DNA of 8,841 nucleotides from Rhodospirillaceae bacterium (GTDB lineage Bacteria > Pseudomonadota > Alphaproteobacteria > Rhodospirillales > Magnetovibrionaceae): positions 1 through 8,841 of the forward strand of contig JAOUJU010000063.1 in assembly GCA_029883045.1 (NCBI GenBank), written 5' to 3'. Shown here one piece after another: positions 7,431 through 8,841 of this stretch (positions within the stretch are counted from its first letter, which is position 1; every line of letters starts with the position of its first letter). Under the pieces are notes generated by a model, which saw nothing but the letters and a program-made list of their open reading frames with translations, was not told where the DNA came from and did no database searches. The translations under genes were made by a program, and so were the position numbers.

Positions 7431-8032
7431 TTAAGCGGCACACTTGCGGTATTGCAAGCGCTCGGTCTTCATGGTTTTCCGTTTGATCCTTTTGTGCTGT
7501 TTTAAAATGGCTTGTTCCCGCCCGAAGTGCACATCTGCGGGTGTTATGTTGTTTATGATTTTGTGGCATCTTTGGTGATTATAATGATCGACGAACGCCT
7601 TGATCTGGGATTCTAAGCCTGCCTGAAAGTAGTAATTTTCCACCAAAATGCGGTTCTTCGGGGTATGGTGCCATCACTCGATTTTGCCCTGAGCTTTCAT
7701 GCAATAATATAGCACAAGTAATCGTCAAGGATTGTTGATGAGTACATCCAGCCCCAGCCAATAACCTTGAGGTATGTGTAAGTCGGTTTGCCGCAGTTGA
7801 TTGATGGTTGCGGCCTTGCCCCTGAACTCATCATCGGGAATGTGGTTTTATGTTAGAGACGAATTAGGTGAAACGTCTTCCAGCGTTTCTAGCACTTCAA
7901 TCTGATAGTGGTCATACCAGCGATAGAACGTGGTGCGGGGAATGCCCAGCTTACCCAAGGTTTGTTTGATTGGCAGGTGAGAACGTTCAACAGGGCAGAT
8001 GATCTCAAGTTTTTAGATGCAGGGCACCTCAT
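7431..8032 (-). pseudogene. Broken IS3-family transposase orfB
   Basis: Three separated segments match an IS3-type orfB in different frames. The N-terminal helix-turn-helix part (about 7850-8032) reads PIKQTLGKLGIPRTTFYRWYDHYQ after a one-base loss near the start. The middle (about 7690-7835) reads TYLKVIGWGWMYSSTILDD and then YIIA, followed by a TGA at 7697-7699 where relatives have Trp (IIAWKL). The C-terminus (7431-7650) reads AFVDHYNHQRCHKIINNITPADVHFGREQAIL up to a TAA. Material between these segments is missing, including the regions that normally carry the second Asp (LSDNGS) and the Glu (KIERW) of the DDE catalytic triad. A one-base insertion near 7780 shifts the frame just after the first catalytic Asp. 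With stops, shifts and deletions it cannot give active transposase. Confidence 0.85.
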
Positions 8033-8129
8033 TCTTCGTACACCCCATACGCGATCATGCTTTTTCAAGAAGTCGGCGCTCCAAAGCCTGTTCAACAACG
8101 ACTTCTTTAAGCTCGCGGGCTTCTTGTAG
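8029..8129 (-). pseudogene. 3' fragment of IS3-family orfA, frameshifted
   Basis: Reading leftwards from 8129 gives LQEARELKEVVVEQALERRLLEK, the coiled-coil tail seen in IS3-type orfA proteins. The frame then ends in a premature TGA. Restoring one A in the A-run at about 8061-8065 gives KSMIAYGVYEE and a stop that overlaps the orfB ATG as ATGA, the normal arrangement for this element. The upstream DNA-binding part of orfA is absent, and sequence beyond 8129 no longer resembles the element. Confidence 0.65.
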
Positions 8130-8181
8130 GAAAGGAAAAGATATATAGTAAAGCAGGGCGAATCCATCACTGCAGGGGATA

Positions 8182-8205
8182 GGCAAACTAAGTGTTTGCC
8201 CTTTT
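8182..8205 (+). terminator. Hairpin followed by T-run, possible intrinsic terminator (plus strand)
   Basis: A perfect 7-bp stem, GGCAAAC (8182-8188) and GTTTGCC (8194-8200), with a 5-base loop is followed at once by CTTTT. This is the shape of a rho-independent terminator for plus-strand transcription. No plus-strand gene precedes it in the window, so it may be a relic of what was here before the insertion sequence, or it may simply insulate the downstream gene. The stem is short and the T-run modest. Confidence 0.4.
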
Positions 8206-8208
8206 AAA

Positions 8209-8233
8209 ATCCCCCGGAGGGGTAGGGGGGGAT
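8209..8233. repeat. G-rich inverted repeat
   Basis: ATCCCCC (8209-8215) can pair with GGGGGAT (8227-8233) across a G-rich loop containing GGAGGGG. The nine-base GTAGGGGGG at 8222-8230 recurs exactly at 8272-8280, and GATACAG at 8231-8237 recurs at 8258-8264. The composition differs sharply from the AT-rich DNA elsewhere in the window. It may belong to a dispersed intergenic repeat, but a single copy cannot show that. Confidence 0.4.
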
Positions 8234-8250
8234 ACAGAAACAATCCCAGC

Positions 8251-8288
8251 AAAGCAAGATACAGTCCTCCCGTAGGGGGGCTTGCTTT
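8251..8288 (+). promoter_or_regulatory. Leader hairpin abutting the ribosome binding site of the membrane-protein gene
   Basis: An 8-bp outer stem, AAAGCAAG (8251-8258) with CTTGCTTT (8281-8288), encloses a second stem, CCTCCC (8266-8271) with GGGGGG (8275-8280, one wobble pair), and a GTA loop. Seven bases (8259-8265) are left unpaired on the 5' side. The ribosome binding site AAGGA (8289-8293) begins at the next base, nine bases before the ATG at 8303. Such a structure could affect initiation or mRNA stability, but it could also be part of an intergenic repeat. No known riboswitch class is recognised. Confidence 0.4.
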
Positions 8289-8302
8289 AAGGAAATGTAA
8301 CA

Positions 8303-8680
8303 ATGATAGACGATAAACAAAACCTGAAAGAAAGCATCAGCGATATTGAAAAATTCCTGACCACCCAGCGCATTGTTTATGGCCTGTTTGCAATTGGTTT
8401 TTTCATTTTGCCTTCAGCGTTTGCCGGGTTAATCGTTGCCTATATTGTGCGCAAAGATGCCCAAGCGTGGCTTAAAACCCATTACACCTACTTAATTCGC
8501 ACATTTTGGATTATGGCGCTTTATATTTTAATTAGTGTTTTATCCATGATTATACTCATCGGCCCGCTGTTGATTTTTGCTTCCGGGCTATGGTTTGTGG
8601 CGCGTATTGTTTTGGGGTGGATGGCAATGGAAAAGGGTGTGCCAATAGAAAACCCGCAAAGCTGGTGGCTAGGGAAATAA
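8303..8680 (+). CDS. Small DUF4870-like integral membrane protein
   Basis: Protein of 125 aa with about three membrane-spanning helices: roughly residues 24-48, 65-80 and 82-104, with an N-terminal stretch of about 20 polar residues. The segment AYIVRKDAQAWLKTHYTYLIRTFWI (first helix end to second helix) has the lysine/aspartate-then-His-x-x-x-x-IRTFW pattern of small DUF4870-type membrane proteins common in proteobacteria. The role of that family is not established. The start is well supported by AAGGA nine bases upstream. It is transcribed away from the sugar operon and separated from it by the insertion-sequence remnant, so a shared function is unlikely. The C-terminal tail (PIENPQSWWLGK) is polar with two tryptophans. 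Coding status is secure; the family call is by recognition only. Confidence 0.82.
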   Translation: MIDDKQNLKESISDIEKFLTTQRIVYGLFAIGFFILPSAFAGLIVAYIVRKDAQAWLKTHYTYLIRTFWIMALYILISVLSMIILIGPLLIFASGLWFVARIVLGWMAMEKGVPIENPQSWWLGK

Positions 8681-8819
8681 TAATTTATATATTATTTGGG
8701 CATTAGAAATTAATTGTCATTTTCCCATAGGATCAATTTTAATTTATTGTTTATGTAGTACTTGGAAGTATCTTTGATCTTACAGATATTAACATATATT
8801 TAAGGTTAGGTTAAAATTT
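8681..8819. other. AT-rich intergenic region, no gene seen
   Basis: The stretch after the membrane-protein stop is strongly AT-rich. A weak A/T-only dyad, AAATAAT (8675-8681) and ATTATTT (8691-8697), lies at the stop codon, but it lacks the G-C stem of an intrinsic terminator. No tRNA, repeat array or open reading frame is apparent. Confidence 0.5.
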
Positions 8820-8841
8820 ATGGATATTTTTTTAAGCATAT
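8820..8841 (+). CDS. Possible start of a further plus-strand gene, cut by window edge
   Basis: An ATG at 8820 opens a frame reading MDIFLSI to the window end. It is preceded by TAAGGTTAGG (8801-8810), which puts AGG nine bases upstream as a possible ribosome binding site. Only seven codons are visible and the surrounding DNA is AT-rich, so this is a weak call. Confidence 0.2.

Larger units (their letters stand above)
7356..8129 (-). mobile_element. Decayed IS3-family insertion sequence remnant
   Basis: The stretch holds degraded pieces of both open reading frames of an IS3-type element, read right to left. The end beyond the transposase stop is recognisable at 7356, where the plus strand begins TGTCCGTCATC and continues to TTGGAAC at 7380; this looks like a terminal inverted repeat. 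No matching copy is seen on the other side between 8129 and 8302, and the first part of orfA is absent, so the promoter-side end is lost. No target-site duplication can be identified. The element cannot move on its own. The family call rests on recalled similarity of the protein fragments. Confidence 0.8.

Noticed and set aside
7889..8303. Overlapping minus-strand frames of 93 and 82 codons starting in the G-rich region
   Set aside because: Only their downstream parts match IS3 orfA and orfB fragments. The N-terminal portions are translations of non-coding repeat DNA and the frames result from frameshifts in the decayed element.
1..8841. CRISPR array, tRNA, toxin-antitoxin pair or phage-defence genes
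   Set aside because: No regularly spaced repeats, cloverleaf-like sequence or recognisable defence proteins were found on either strand.

Overview
The window looks like part of a bacterial cell-surface polysaccharide (O-antigen or capsule type) locus. The gene families, the ATGA-overlapped operon and the type of insertion-sequence remnant suggest a proteobacterium, perhaps an alphaproteobacterium. There is no rRNA, tRNA or housekeeping marker here, so that placement is a low-confidence inference. Base composition is moderately AT-rich, with very AT-rich gaps between transcription units.

Layout. (1) Positions 1-950, minus strand: 3'-truncated gene for a radical SAM/SPASM protein that runs off the left edge. 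(2) 1081-2730, minus: cobalamin-binding-type radical SAM protein with a repeat-like C-terminal tail. (3) 2843-7305, minus: a tight five-gene operon in the order rfbF, rfbG, rmlC-like epimerase, C-methyltransferase, short-chain dehydrogenase/reductase. Neighbouring genes overlap by 1, 4, 4 and 4 bases. (4) 7356-8129: decayed IS3-family insertion sequence, with one recognisable end and both open reading frames broken. (5) 8171-8302: short non-coding segment rich in inverted repeats and G-runs, ending in a hairpin beside the ribosome binding site of the next gene. (6) 8303-8680, plus: small DUF4870-like membrane protein. (7) 8681-8841: AT-rich non-coding DNA with a possible gene start at the extreme right edge.

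How the genes work together. RfbF should make CDP-glucose and RfbG should convert it to CDP-4-keto-6-deoxyglucose. The RmlC-like protein would epimerise at C3 and/or C5, the TylC3/NovU-type enzyme would add a methyl carbon branch next to the keto group, and the final reductase would reduce the C4 ketone. This is step for step the logic of dTDP-noviose synthesis (NovV, NovT, NovW, NovU, NovS), but with a CDP carrier. No 3-dehydratase (RfbH/DdhC) is present in the window. The simplest prediction is therefore a CDP-linked, C-methyl-branched 6-deoxyhexose that keeps its ring hydroxyls, destined for a surface glycan. The two radical SAM genes downstream on the same strand may act on the same glycan or its precursor, but their substrates cannot be read from the sequence.
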